Both the position numbers and the translations under genes were made by a program. DNA of 64,000 nt from UBA4720 sp038227135 (lineage in GTDB: Bacteria > Gemmatimonadota > Gemmatimonadetes > Gemmatimonadales > Gemmatimonadaceae): NCBI GenBank assembly GCA_038227135.1, contig JBBRQC010000011.1, positions 1 through 64,000 of the forward strand, written 5' to 3'. Shown here one piece after another: positions 18,436 through 27,647 of this stretch. How positions within the stretch are numbered: position 1 is the first letter of the stretch; each line of letters starts with the position of its first letter. Below the pieces are notes generated by a model, which saw only the letters and a program-made list of their open reading frames with translations, was not told the origin of the DNA and did not search any database.

Positions 18436-19125
18436 ATGCTGATTGCCCGTGAAGTAACCAAAGAATACATGAGCGGCGAGCAGACGCTCGCGGTGCTACG
18501 GGATGTGTCGTTCAGCATCCCTCAGGGAGCCTTCGTCGCAATCGTTGGACCCTCCGGTAGCGGCAAGACGACTTTGCTCGGACTCCTCGCCGGACTTGAT
18601 ACACCGACACGTGGCACGGTGCTCCTCGACAACGCCGATCTCGGAACGCTGAATGAGAACGAGCGGGCCCGACTTCGCGGGGAAAAAGTCGGCTTCGTGT
18701 TCCAGACGTTCCAGCTGATACCGACGCTGACCGCTCTGGAAAACGTACAAGTCCCGCTCGAGCTGCGTGGCACGCCCGGCGCAGGGGAGCGTGCGCGTGA
18801 TCTCATCGAAAGAGTAGGGCTGACTGGCAGGGGGCACCACTTCCCCACTCAGTTATCAGGCGGCGAACAACAACGCGTGGCAATCGCACGCGCCTTCGCC
18901 AACTCACCGAAGATCCTTTTCGCAGACGAGCCCACCGGCAATCTCGACAATGCGACGGGACACCGCATCTTCGAGCTCCTCCGCTCACTAAACAGCGACG
19001 GAGGCTCGACTGTCATTCTGGTGACCCACGATTCCTCACTCGCTTCGCGGGCTTCGCGCACGATCCGGCTTCTCGATGGTGTCGTCGTGGAAGACACCGG
19101 CGCGGGCGCAGGAAGCTCGGCTTGA
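18436..19125 (+). CDS. ybbA: ABC transporter ATP-binding protein, YbbA/LolD type
   Basis: 229 residues. Walker A GPSGSGKTT, Q-loop FQTFQLIPTLT, signature LSGGEQQRVAIARAF, Walker B ILFADEPTGNLD and switch His in LVTHDSSLA are all intact. This subfamily powers FtsX-like permeases working on the periplasm or on lipoproteins (MacB, LolCDE, YbbP). The next gene starts inside its stop codon (TTGA). The product of the divergent tesA-like gene is likely a functional partner. Confidence 0.92.
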   Translation: MLIAREVTKEYMSGEQTLAVLRDVSFSIPQGAFVAIVGPSGSGKTTLLGLLAGLDTPTRGTVLLDNADLGTLNENERARLRGEKVGFVFQTFQLIPTLTALENVQVPLELRGTPGAGERARDLIERVGLTGRGHHFPTQLSGGEQQRVAIARAFANSPKILFADEPTGNLDNATGHRIFELLRSLNSDGGSTVILVTHDSSLASRASRTIRLLDGVVVEDTGAGAGSSA

Positions 19126-21680
19126 CCGCCATATCGCGGAGCGTCTGGAGTCTGGCCTGGCGCGAAAGCCGAACCGCGCGCCGGCGCTTGCTCCTCTACA
19201 TGTCGTCGATTTCGCTAGGCGTCGCGGCGTTGGTCGCCATCGACTCGTTCTCCACGAACATCGTGCAATCGGTAAAGGACCAGTCGCGCGCACTCATGGG
19301 CGGCGACGTCTCATTCAACTCGTCGAAGCCCTTCGCCCCGGCGATGGATTCGCTGTTCGACTCGCTGTCTCACCAGGGGCTGTCCTTCGCGCGTGTAACG
19401 ACGTTTCCGTCCATGGCGGTCGTTCCGCGCACCGCGGGCACCCGGTTCGCGCAGGTGCGCGGCGTCACGGACAATTATCCGTTCTATGGAAACATCGTCA
19501 CCGAGCCGACGGGCCGATGGCCGACGCTGCAGAGCGGCGCCAACGCGATCGTCGATCCTTCGTTGCTCACATCACTCAACGCGAAGGTCGGCGATACGCT
19601 CAGACTGGGATTCGGAACCTTCACGATCGTCGCCACGATAAAGGACGTTCCTGCTGCCGCCGGAATCGCCGAGATGCTCGGCCCGCGCATTTTTATTCCC
19701 GCCAAGTACATCGCGGAGACGCAGCTGGTTGTTTTCGGGAGCACGGCCGACCGGTCGGTACTGGCGAAGCTTCCACCAAATGTCGATCCCGACAAGTTCG
19801 TGAAGCCCCTGCGGAAGCGGATCGAGAACCAACAGGTCCGCTTGCGAACGGTGACGCAGACGGAAATGCAGACGTCCGACGCCATCGAGAATCTGACCAG
19901 CTTCATCGGAATCGTCGGACTGGTGGCTCTCCTTCTTGGAGGAATCGGCGTGGCCAGCGGGGTCCGCGCCTTCGTCGCGCGCAAGATTGACACGGTCGCG
20001 GTGCTTCGGTGCCTGGGCGCTTCGAGCGGACAGGTGCTCGCCATCTATGTGGTGCAGGCAGCCGGAATGGGTCTCGCCGGTGCCGCGGCAGGTGCTGCAC
20101 TCGGGGTCGCGATTCAATTCGTGCTCCCGCTCGCGCTGACCGATTTTGTTCCTATCGACGTGAAGGTGACTCTCGTCCCTGTTGCCGTAGTGACCGGACT
20201 CGCTGTCGGCGGATGGATCGCGCTCATCTTCGCGTTCAGACCTTTGCTCGCGCTTCGCAACGTCTCGCCGCTACAGACACTGCGACGGGATACGGACGCC
20301 GAGGTTCTCCGCATGCACTGGTCGGATGTACCGAGGATTGCGGTGGACGTCGCGCTGGTATTGAGCGTGGTGGCTATCGCGTTTCTGCGCGCGCGCACGA
20401 CGAGGCAGGCTCTGGCGATGAGCGCCGCCACTGGCATGGCGATTCTCGCGCTCGCCGCGAGCGCTGCGCTTCTCTCGTGGGCGGCTCGCAAGGGTCTTCG
20501 TACTGGCTGGCCGTACGTGGTCCGGCAGGGCGTCGCGAATCTCTATCGCCCCGGGAACCAGACGCGGGCTGTCATTCTCGCGCTTGGATTTGGCGCGTTC
20601 CTCGTAAGCACACTGTATCTCGTTCAACACAACATTCTGCGCCGATTCACGACGGCCGCGGCGGAGTCGCGCGGAAACGTCGTCTTCTTCGACGTTCAGC
20701 AGGATCAGGCTGCCGGGCTGGATTCGATCATCAGGTCGCGTGGGAATGAAGTCGTGCAAACCGCGCCGGTGGTGACGATGCGGATCGCCGCGATCAATGG
20801 AAAGCGAATTACGGACATGCCGGTAGCGCGGGAAGGTGGCGGCCGCTCCGGATGGGCTTTCCGGCGCGAATTTCGCTCGACGTATCGGGAGAAGACCGCC
20901 GCGAGCGAAACCCTGGTCAGCGGAAAATGGTTCGGTGCGCATGCGCTGACGGCCGTACAGGACACGGGCGAGATCTCACTCGAAGAAGGCATCGCCAAAG
21001 AGCTCAGCGTCAAGCTCGGCGACATCATCATCTGGAACGTGCAGGGCGTCGAGATTCCGACTCGCATAACGAGCCTGAGAAAAGTGGTGTGGACGCGGTT
21101 CGAGCCCAATTTCTTCGTGGTCTTTGCGCCCCCGGTGCTCAGAGACGCGCCAAAACAGTACGTGCTGCTGACGCAGGTGAGGGACCCTCAGGCAGTCACG
21201 CCCCTGCAGCGCGCAGTAGTCAACCGGTTCCCGAACATATCCAGCATCGACCTGACGTCGATCAAGCGCACTGTCGATCGCATCGTAGCCAGGGTGTCCC
21301 TGGCAATTCGTTTCATGGCGCTTTTCAGTCTGGCCGTTGCGATACCAGTCCTCTTCAGCGCCGTCGCGGCAACTCGCCGCGCACGTGTACGGGAAGGAGT
21401 GCTGCTCAGAACCCTGGGTGCTACGCGCGGCCAGATAGCGAAGATCCTGCTGGCCGAATATTCGCTGCTCGGCGTGCTCGGCGGGCTGACAGGAATGATG
21501 TTGTCTATAGCGGGAGGCTGGGCCGTCGTTCGTTATGTCTTCAAGGTGCCGTTTACACTTCCGATTGCGCCGATCACCGGCATCGCATTGGTGATCGTCG
21601 CGCTCACGCTGTTGATCGGGCTACTCGCAGGCCGGGACGTGTTCAGGGAAACGCCGATCGCCGCTCTTCGCGACATCTAG
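19122..21680 (+). CDS. ybbP: FtsX-like ABC permease, YbbP type
   Basis: 852 residues with the YbbP layout: one N-terminal TM (about 23-43), a periplasmic domain, a first FtsX block of three TMs (about 268-385), a central TM pair (about 405-460), a second periplasmic domain and a final FtsX block of three TMs (about 728-845; LRTLGATRGQIAKILLAEY). The TTG start overlaps the ybbA stop, implying coupled translation. It probably moves a lipid, lipoprotein or toxic hydrophobic compound across or out of the inner membrane, in concert with the TesA-like esterase. Confidence 0.9.
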   Translation: MTAISRSVWSLAWRESRTARRRLLLYMSSISLGVAALVAIDSFSTNIVQSVKDQSRALMGGDVSFNSSKPFAPAMDSLFDSLSHQGLSFARVTTFPSMAVVPRTAGTRFAQVRGVTDNYPFYGNIVTEPTGRWPTLQSGANAIVDPSLLTSLNAKVGDTLRLGFGTFTIVATIKDVPAAAGIAEMLGPRIFIPAKYIAETQLVVFGSTADRSVLAKLPPNVDPDKFVKPLRKRIENQQVRLRTVTQTEMQTSDAIENLTSFIGIVGLVALLLGGIGVASGVRAFVARKIDTVAVLRCLGASSGQVLAIYVVQAAGMGLAGAAAGAALGVAIQFVLPLALTDFVPIDVKVTLVPVAVVTGLAVGGWIALIFAFRPLLALRNVSPLQTLRRDTDAEVLRMHWSDVPRIAVDVALVLSVVAIAFLRARTTRQALAMSAATGMAILALAASAALLSWAARKGLRTGWPYVVRQGVANLYRPGNQTRAVILALGFGAFLVSTLYLVQHNILRRFTTAAAESRGNVVFFDVQQDQAAGLDSIIRSRGNEVVQTAPVVTMRIAAINGKRITDMPVAREGGGRSGWAFRREFRSTYREKTAASETLVSGKWFGAHALTAVQDTGEISLEEGIAKELSVKLGDIIIWNVQGVEIPTRITSLRKVVWTRFEPNFFVVFAPPVLRDAPKQYVLLTQVRDPQAVTPLQRAVVNRFPNISSIDLTSIKRTVDRIVARVSLAIRFMALFSLAVAIPVLFSAVAATRRARVREGVLLRTLGATRGQIAKILLAEYSLLGVLGGLTGMMLSIAGGWAVVRYVFKVPFTLPIAPITGIALVIVALTLLIGLLAGRDVFRETPIAALRDI

Positions 21681-21691
21681 GCTGGTCGCGG

Positions 21692-22048
21692 CTAGCGCTT
21701 GACCGGGCTGGAGCTGGCGGTCGGGAGGCGGCGGATCGGAAAACGAATCACGCTATCCCGACCGAGAATGGAGTCCCGGGGAACAGCGTCGATCGCCCGC
21801 GCCGAACTGGTCGTGACTTTTTTGCTGGAGGCTGATCCCAACGATTTCCGAGTTGGTGAAGAGCGCGTCACGGTCGAAACGGATTTGGTTGACTCGGTGG
21901 TTGTCGCGAGTGTGTCCACCAAACGTCTTGCGGCCTCCGCTGCCGTGGACGAAGCCTTCGCCGTATCTGCTGCCGACCGCTCCGGGCGAGCACAAGAAGC
22001 AGTCAGCGTGATTGCCGCCAACGCTGCCGCGACCGACAACCCCGTCAT
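21692..22048 (-). CDS. Small Ser/Thr-rich lipoprotein, function unknown
   Basis: I choose the ATG at 22048 (AGGGA upstream) because it opens directly into a lipoprotein signal, MTGLSVAAALAAITLTASCA. The mature part, about 95 residues, is Ala/Ser/Thr-rich and ends in a basic segment (RFPIRRLP). The start overlaps the stop of the upstream metallopeptidase (ATGA), so the two are probably made together. An open frame also exists on the opposite strand, but it has no signal or recognisable domain. I do not recognise a family. Confidence 0.55.
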   Translation of the reverse strand: MTGLSVAAALAAITLTASCARPERSAADTAKASSTAAEAARRLVDTLATTTESTKSVSTVTRSSPTRKSLGSASSKKVTTSSARAIDAVPRDSILGRDSVIRFPIRRLPTASSSPVKR

Positions 22049-22980
22049 CGCCCGGTTCCCTGAAGAGTCGGAAGCGCCCTCGGTCTGTGTGGCAACCCTA
22101 TCTCCCACACTCCTGTGGTAGGCGACGGGTCGGGAGCACTGCCCGCGGCGCGAATGTTGAGACCAATCCGGGTATATGGGTCGGCGGCGGTCGTATCCAC
22201 GGTATAACCAAGGTCTTCGAGAGATCTTATCGTCATTTTGCTGAGCGGATTAGTGCCGGCATTGATGAATCCCGTCATCAGCTCGTTGCCGAAAACGCTC
22301 TCCCGCCAGTGCGAATTGACCGTTCCGTCCCCGCCCGCCGTTCCTTCGACTGGAACTGACGTTGCGCAAGTGTTGAGGCCTCCGAGCGACTTGCAGCCCG
22401 CAATCCCGCCAGCCCCAATGTACGAGACGTTCGGACCGTAGTTGATCAGGAGATTGGCGGCGGTAGTGTCCCAGAACGATCCAAATCCAAGGACGTGCAG
22501 CATCTCGTGGGTGATGACCTCCTGCAGATTCCCCGACGCTGCGAGGAATGCAACGTCGGCGGTGTCGAACTTCATCACGCCGATCGAGGTACGGTAGTCG
22601 TTCTTCGTTCCGTTCTGACGTATGTAGCATGGCCCGCTCTGGGCGAGAACCTTCCCGCGACCGTCGATCGAGTCGAACGATGCATAAATCACGATTCCGT
22701 CGATCGTGCCGGAGAAAATCGGAACGCCGGTGGCGTTGCAATTCTTGGCAGGATCGGCGCCGGAGGCGTCAACAAGCGGCGGCGCGCCCACGACGACCTG
22801 TTTGATGCGCGCGGCTGCATTCGCGAACAGAGTCTGTTCCGATGCGGTCGTGGCCTTGCCGAAAAACCGAAGGTCTATCTTGTAAGCCGACAACGTTGAT
22901 TTCGCCGGGCCTGAAGAATCGGTGCACGCACCCGCCAGCAGGATACCCGCAAAACCCAGCAGCAGACCGAGACCACGCAT
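22045..22980 (-). CDS. Leishmanolysin-like (M8) metallopeptidase lipoprotein
   Basis: 311 residues with lipobox LLAGACTDS. The metzincin zinc site is visible: HEMLHVLGFGSFW gives HExxH, and the third His lies after a long insert in NSHWRESVFGNELMTG, as in leishmanolysins. The following NELMTG supplies the Met-turn. The N-terminal part (YKIDLRFFGKATTASEQTLFANAAARIKQVV) matches the pre-catalytic region of bacterial homologues. It is likely a secreted, lipid-anchored protease. It is translationally coupled to the small lipoprotein downstream, a candidate partner. Confidence 0.8.
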   Translation of the reverse strand: MRGLGLLLGFAGILLAGACTDSSGPAKSTLSAYKIDLRFFGKATTASEQTLFANAAARIKQVVVGAPPLVDASGADPAKNCNATGVPIFSGTIDGIVIYASFDSIDGRGKVLAQSGPCYIRQNGTKNDYRTSIGVMKFDTADVAFLAASGNLQEVITHEMLHVLGFGSFWDTTAANLLINYGPNVSYIGAGGIAGCKSLGGLNTCATSVPVEGTAGGDGTVNSHWRESVFGNELMTGFINAGTNPLSKMTIRSLEDLGYTVDTTAADPYTRIGLNIRAAGSAPDPSPTTGVWEIGLPHRPRALPTLQGTGR

Positions 22981-23353
22981 ATATGGAGCTTCCTCGAGAT
23001 CAGGGGAAAAAACGTCGTTGGTTTGGCACCTTCCTCACCCTTACTTATAGACGATCGAGTAGACGATCGAGACATGCGGATGGACGCGGCCCTGGGAACC
23101 GTCTCCTGGCAACAGTCGCGCGCTGACGCCCGGTACGCGCAATCCGCGCTGGGTACACGCAATCAATTTTGAACCGGCCAACATGACAGCCGCCTGTCGG
23201 GGGTCAACCGGGCTTTAGGTGACGGGAATAGTACCTCTCCAAAGGACACTGGTTCCCGCCACCCCTGCTCGCAACGGTCTTCCGCGGCCCCGCGCGCACC
23301 CGACAGCTGCCAATTGCTTGCCCAACGTTTGAGCGGTAAATAAGACCCGGTCT
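22981..23353. other. Divergent intergenic region (M8 peptidase / MarR)
   Basis: 373 bp holding both divergent promoters. A 12-bp unit AGACGATCGAGT is directly repeated at 23049 and 23061 (the second lacks its last base). It could be an operator for the MarR regulator or chance. No ORF, tRNA or terminator seen. Confidence 0.4.
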
Positions 23354-23869
23354 ATGGCGCCCCGCTCGAAACCGCCCGAGAGCTTTCGCTCGTTGGAGCA
23401 GCAGGCAACCCTCTGCCTGCTGCGGACAGCGGACGCCGTGAAGCGCCGGTTCGCGCGAGTGATCGATCCCCACGGTATCACGCCCCAGCAGTACAACGTT
23501 CTGCGGATTCTGCGCGGGGCTGGGCCGGTTGGGTTACCCACTTTGACCATCGGCGAACGCATGATCGAGCAGACCCCCGGCACTACCCGCCTCGTAGACC
23601 GACTCGAGCATAAAGGACTGGTGACACGCACTCCGTGTCCGACGGACCGCCGCCGAGTCTTCTGCCGAATAACGGATACGGGCCTCGACCTGTTGAAGGA
23701 GCTGGACGAAACGGTGAACGAATGCGAGGCGCAAGCCGTTGCCGCGCTTGGATCGAACGACCTCTCGTCCCTGATCGTTCTCCTCGACAGCGTTCGCTCG
23801 GGGAACCTCCAGGAGGACACTCGTGACCGACATCTCCCTACGCCGGGGGTCAGTTCGGCTGCGCCCTAG
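23354..23869 (+). CDS. MarR-family transcriptional regulator
   Basis: 171 residues with a winged-helix core. The recognition region is LTIGERMIEQTPGTTRLVDRL and the wing is VTRTPCPTDRRRVFCRITDTG, with the conserved DRR. MarR proteins are dimeric repressors that release DNA on binding phenolic or other small ligands. The neighbouring phhA gene is convergent (4-bp overlap of ends), so it is not simply its divergent target. The peptidase promoter upstream is the closest candidate target. Confidence 0.88.
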   Translation: MAPRSKPPESFRSLEQQATLCLLRTADAVKRRFARVIDPHGITPQQYNVLRILRGAGPVGLPTLTIGERMIEQTPGTTRLVDRLEHKGLVTRTPCPTDRRRVFCRITDTGLDLLKELDETVNECEAQAVAALGSNDLSSLIVLLDSVRSGNLQEDTRDRHLPTPGVSSAAP

Positions 23870-24660
23870 CGGATCGTTCCGATTCGGCGTCCCGCTTCCT
23901 CGACTGCCTGGTAGAGCTGGTCGAACGACTCCGTGACGAAGAGAACATCCTGGAAGTGGTCGATCTCGAAATGCTGGTTGAACACCGCGTCGAGCGAGAA
24001 CGGACGGCGCTGGCATTTCGGGCCCAGGGCATTGGCGGCGTCACCGTGGGAGGAGATGAGTCCCGAGCCGTAGACTTTGATCTGGCCGTCCTCGCGGATG
24101 AGACCAAACTCCACCGTGAACCAGAATAGGCGAGCCATCCGCGTCGTGTCTTCCTCGTTTTCCGCAGCGGCCGCAACCTGTCCGTAATGCTGGAGAAAAT
24201 CGGCGAAGACCGGGTCGGCGTGGAGCGGAACGTGTCCGAAGACATCGTGGAAGATGTCCGGCTCCGGCAGGTAGTCGAGCTGTTCCCGCTTCCTTATCGT
24301 CACAGTCGTTGGAAACTTTCGCAGCGACAGGCACTGAAAAAAGCTCCTGGCGGGGATGAATCCAGACACCGGAACCGCTTCCCAACCGGTGGGCGGTGCC
24401 AGCCGGCGGTTTACTTCAGCCAGGTCGGGGACGGTCTCCCGCTTCAGGCCAATCGTGTCGGCCCCTTTGAGGAAGATCCGGCTGCCGTTCTTGCGCAGCT
24501 CCTTCATACGGCGCTCGTAGAGAAGCCCCCACACGTCGTGATCGTCGGCGGTGTAGGAATTCCAATCCTGCTTGATGAAAACGGACGGATCCTCTACGAG
24601 TTCGTAGAGGGCCGCGGTCGAATGCTGCAATGTGGGCTCCGGAATGAGCGGGACTTTCAG
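23866..24660 (-). CDS. phhA: Phenylalanine 4-monooxygenase (start uncertain)
   Basis: A pterin-dependent aromatic amino acid hydroxylase converting phenylalanine to tyrosine. The iron site is visible: two His in DIFHDVFGHVPLHADP and Glu in LFWFTVEFGLI. Homology begins near IPEPTLQHSTAALYELV. No ATG or GTG lies at a suitable place: upstream codons run into the kinase gene in another frame and the first later Met is deep in the domain. CTG at 24660 (used here), ATT at 24645 or TTG at 24630 are candidates. The gene follows the kinase gene by a few bases and is probably coupled to it. Confidence 0.85.
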   Translation of the reverse strand: MKVPLIPEPTLQHSTAALYELVEDPSVFIKQDWNSYTADDHDVWGLLYERRMKELRKNGSRIFLKGADTIGLKRETVPDLAEVNRRLAPPTGWEAVPVSGFIPARSFFQCLSLRKFPTTVTIRKREQLDYLPEPDIFHDVFGHVPLHADPVFADFLQHYGQVAAAAENEEDTTRMARLFWFTVEFGLIREDGQIKVYGSGLISSHGDAANALGPKCQRRPFSLDAVFNQHFEIDHFQDVLFVTESFDQLYQAVEEAGRRIGTIR

Positions 24661-24664
24661 GAAA

Positions 24665-26077
24665 CTAACTTGCGGTCTTCGACCCTGAAAGCTTCGACCC
24701 GGCGTGCTTACGAAGCGAGAGCAGCAGCGTGAACACCGAGCCGACGCCGACAGCGCTGGTGACGCGCACGTCTCCTCCCATGGCCCTCGCCAGGTCGCGG
24801 CTGATGGCGAGGCCCAGGCCAGTGCCGCCGCTGGGCACCGAGCCCGGCGCCCGCACCTGGACGAACGGCTCGAAGATCTGATCCGTTTTCTCCGCCGGGA
24901 TTCCGGGTCCCGTGTCGCGGACGTGAATGAGCAGCGCATCGCTCTCGATGCGCCAGTCGAGATCCACGGCGCCGCCAGACGGTGTGAACCTCATCGCGTT
25001 GGCGAGGAGATTGAGCAGGATCTGCTGAACCTTTTCCCGATCGGCAAACACGGTAAGAGTGGGGTCACCGGCGTGATGGGTGTACACGATCGCCTTCTTC
25101 GCAAACTGCGGGGCCACCAGCGCCTCCGCCCCGCGCAGCGTCTCTTCGATGGGAATCTCCGCCATCGACAGCTCAATCGGACCACTCTCGAGCTTCGCGA
25201 AATCGAGGATCATGTTCACGAGTGTCATTAGATGTTCCTGCGCCTGGTGGATACGCGAGACATCGCGACGCTGATCCGATGTAAGCACGCCGTGGATGTT
25301 CTGTTCCAGAATCTCGAGGTAGCCAGATACCGCGTGGAGCGGCGTCCGAAACTCGTGACTGAGCCGGGCGAACAGCTCTGTCTTGATCCGATTCGCCGCT
25401 TCAGCATCCTTTCGCGCGGATTGCTCGCCCTCGAGAGCGACCTCGAGCTCGCGAGTGCGCTGCGCCACACGCGCGTTCAGCGATCGGTTCAGTGCATGCA
25501 TGCTGTCTTCGGACGCGCGCCGCACACTCCCGTCCCTCAATAACCAGCAGATCGAGCCATGACCGTCGCGCGAAGCCGTCGCCTCCATAGGGACGAGTGT
25601 CCCGTCGGGCGCCTCGATAGCCAGCGGCCACTTCTCCAGACGGCCAGCGGACGTGAGCCGCTCCAGGCAGTGGTCGAACTCCGCTCGTGCCTCCGCATCG
25701 AGATAACCGAAAAGCGGCTTCCTTACGAGATGCGCGGTCGGCACTCCCAGCAGATCCCCGGCGGCTGCGTTCGCTTCCTCGATGATTCCTTTCTGGTCGG
25801 TTACGAGATAAGGGTCCGGCGCGAGCTGAAAAAGAGTGTGGTAGCGCTCGCGTTGTTGCTCGAGCTGACGGTGAGCCTCGACCAATACCTCGTGCTGCGC
25901 CCGGAGATCCCCTTCCGCTATGCTCAGCTCCTCGAGAGCTTCGATCAGCCCCGCGCGACTGTCGCGCGGCGTGGCGTCAGCCGTCGTCGCGACATGTCTG
26001 CGTGGGTCGTCGCGCGTGACTTGCAACTCACTGGAAAAGCGATCGAGGTCTGAGCTGCTCGGAAGCGGTGCTGTCAC
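24665..26077 (-). CDS. PAS-domain sensor histidine kinase
   Basis: 470 residues, no TM. An N-terminal helical region with coiled-coil character (41-80) is followed by PAS (about 80-190; LFQLAPDPYLVTDQKGIIEE). HisKA has H241 (ARLSHEFRTPLHAVSGYLEIL), with the variant F in place of L. HATPase carries LLNLLANAMRF, DTGPGIP and GTGLGLAISRDLARAMGG. The core resembles the kinase at 1506. No regulator adjoins it. It lies immediately upstream of phhA, so it may be co-transcribed with that gene rather than regulate it through a neighbouring regulator. Confidence 0.88.
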   Translation of the reverse strand: MTAPLPSSSDLDRFSSELQVTRDDPRRHVATTADATPRDSRAGLIEALEELSIAEGDLRAQHEVLVEAHRQLEQQRERYHTLFQLAPDPYLVTDQKGIIEEANAAAGDLLGVPTAHLVRKPLFGYLDAEARAEFDHCLERLTSAGRLEKWPLAIEAPDGTLVPMEATASRDGHGSICWLLRDGSVRRASEDSMHALNRSLNARVAQRTRELEVALEGEQSARKDAEAANRIKTELFARLSHEFRTPLHAVSGYLEILEQNIHGVLTSDQRRDVSRIHQAQEHLMTLVNMILDFAKLESGPIELSMAEIPIEETLRGAEALVAPQFAKKAIVYTHHAGDPTLTVFADREKVQQILLNLLANAMRFTPSGGAVDLDWRIESDALLIHVRDTGPGIPAEKTDQIFEPFVQVRAPGSVPSGGTGLGLAISRDLARAMGGDVRVTSAVGVGSVFTLLLSLRKHAGSKLSGSKTAS

Positions 26078-26286
26078 CTTGCGATTGCCTGGACGTGGGA
26101 GTTCGACCTACCCAACTTTGCAGAAACAGATGACTCTGAATGACAACCCACACTAAAGCACGTTCAAGAATCCGCAATAGCAAACTGCGTTGTTCCTCTC
26201 AATCTCACTCGAAGTACGCGCTAGCGGTGCAAATTAATGCACGCTGTTGCAATCGCGTTACACACTCCAGCCCTGCAAAGGTTCAC

Positions 26287-27582
26287 ATGACACGTATCTC
26301 GATTCTGTTCCTGCTCGCTTACGCGCGCGCTGTGTCGGGACAAACCCCTACGAGCGTAGCGCATCCCGGCACGTACGTCATTCGTGCCGCGCACATGATC
26401 GATGGAAAGTCAGACGCAGTACTCAATGACGTGACTGTACTCGTGGAGGGCGACCACATCGTTGCTGCGGGCCTTCAATCCCTGATTGCTTCGCGAATTC
26501 CAGCCGGTGCGCAGACGATCGATCTTGGCGGCGCGACGATCCTGCCCGGACTGATAGACAACCACACGCACGTTCTGCTTCAGGGCGACATCACCAGCAC
26601 CGACTACGACGACCAACTCCTGAAGGAGAGCATCCCGTATCGCGCGATCCGTGCTACCGCCGCGGTGCGAGTCGCGCTCATGAACGGTTTCACGACTATC
26701 CGCGATCTCGAAACCGAAGGTGCCATGTACGCTGATGTCGATGTGAAGATGGCAATCGCGCGCGGCGTCATTCCCGGGCCGCGGATGTTCGTGTCGACGC
26801 GCGCCCTGTCGACTACGGGGACGTACCCGTTGCTGGGCTACTCCTGGGAGCTGAAGATGCCCGAGGGCGTGCAGATCGTCGATGGTCCCGAGGAGGTCAG
26901 GAAAGCGGTGAGGGAGCAGTCGAGGTACGGAGCCGATTGGATCAAGTTCTACGCCGACCGCCGATATTACCTCGCACCCGATGGACGGCTTCGCTCGTGG
27001 GTGAATTTCACCGATGAAGAGCTGAAGATGTTGGTGAGCGAAGCGCACCGGCTTGGGAAGAAAGTGGCCGCTCACGCGATAGGATGGGATGGCATCGACG
27101 CCGCGCTGCGGGCCGGCGTGAACAGCATCGAGCACGGCGACGGGCTCACCGACGATCTTCTCGATCGCATGGTCGCCCAGAAGGTGTACTGGTGTCCGAC
27201 GATCTTTGTGGGCGTGTACGTCGCGTCTGGCCGGGGCGGCGCATGGCCCAAAATGGTGGATCTCGAGCGAATCGCGTTTGGCAAAGCGCTTCAAAAGGGC
27301 GTCATGATCAGTTACGGCACCGACGTTGGTGGTTACTCGTGGACCGAAAACCAAGCCCAGGAGTTCGCGTATATGGTTCGATACGGGATGTCTCCGATGG
27401 CGGCGATAAAATCAGCGACATCGGTCGCCGCGCAGCTGCTGGGTCAGAGTGAGAACTTCGGCACCATCGAACCAGGCAAGCTCGCCGATATCGTCGCAGT
27501 CAGGGGGGACCCGATCGCCGACATTGGCGAGCTGACGCGTGTCACCTTCGTAATGAAGGCGGGAACGATCTACAAACGGTAA
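26287..27582 (+). CDS. Secreted amidohydrolase
   Basis: The ATG at 26287 opens into a signal peptide (TRISILFLLAYARAVSG) and is preferred to the upstream in-frame ATG at 26140. About 431 residues. Metal motifs: LIDNHTHVLL (HxH), a carboxylated-Lys candidate in GADWIKFYADR, AAHAIG and SIEHGDG (His ligands) and YGTDVGG (Asp). The C-terminal segment GTIEPGKLADIVAVRGDPI is diagnostic. This is the imidazolonepropionase/prolidase-like group of secreted hydrolases; the substrate is unknown. It is followed by a strong terminator. Confidence 0.86.
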   Translation: MTRISILFLLAYARAVSGQTPTSVAHPGTYVIRAAHMIDGKSDAVLNDVTVLVEGDHIVAAGLQSLIASRIPAGAQTIDLGGATILPGLIDNHTHVLLQGDITSTDYDDQLLKESIPYRAIRATAAVRVALMNGFTTIRDLETEGAMYADVDVKMAIARGVIPGPRMFVSTRALSTTGTYPLLGYSWELKMPEGVQIVDGPEEVRKAVREQSRYGADWIKFYADRRYYLAPDGRLRSWVNFTDEELKMLVSEAHRLGKKVAAHAIGWDGIDAALRAGVNSIEHGDGLTDDLLDRMVAQKVYWCPTIFVGVYVASGRGGAWPKMVDLERIAFGKALQKGVMISYGTDVGGYSWTENQAQEFAYMVRYGMSPMAAIKSATSVAAQLLGQSENFGTIEPGKLADIVAVRGDPIADIGELTRVTFVMKAGTIYKR

Positions 27583-27595
27583 AGCCTAACGCAAG

Positions 27596-27629
27596 AAAAA
27601 CTCCGGCCTGTACGGCCGGAGTTTTTTTT
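27596..27629. terminator. Bidirectional intrinsic terminator
   Basis: Stem AACTCCGGCC / GGCCGGAGTT with 5-nt loop, T8 on the plus side and A5 on the left, so it can serve both convergent genes (amidohydrolase and VPS10 protein). Confidence 0.9.
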
Positions 27630-27647
27630 GAGCAGTGTAGCATGGTT

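Noticed and set aside
21699..22121. Plus-strand frame opposite the small lipoprotein
   Set aside because: The minus frame has a proper lipoprotein signal and coupled start; the plus frame has neither.
23049..23071. Tandem AGACGATCGAG repeat as MarR operator
   Set aside because: MarR sites are palindromic; a single direct repeat is too weak to call.
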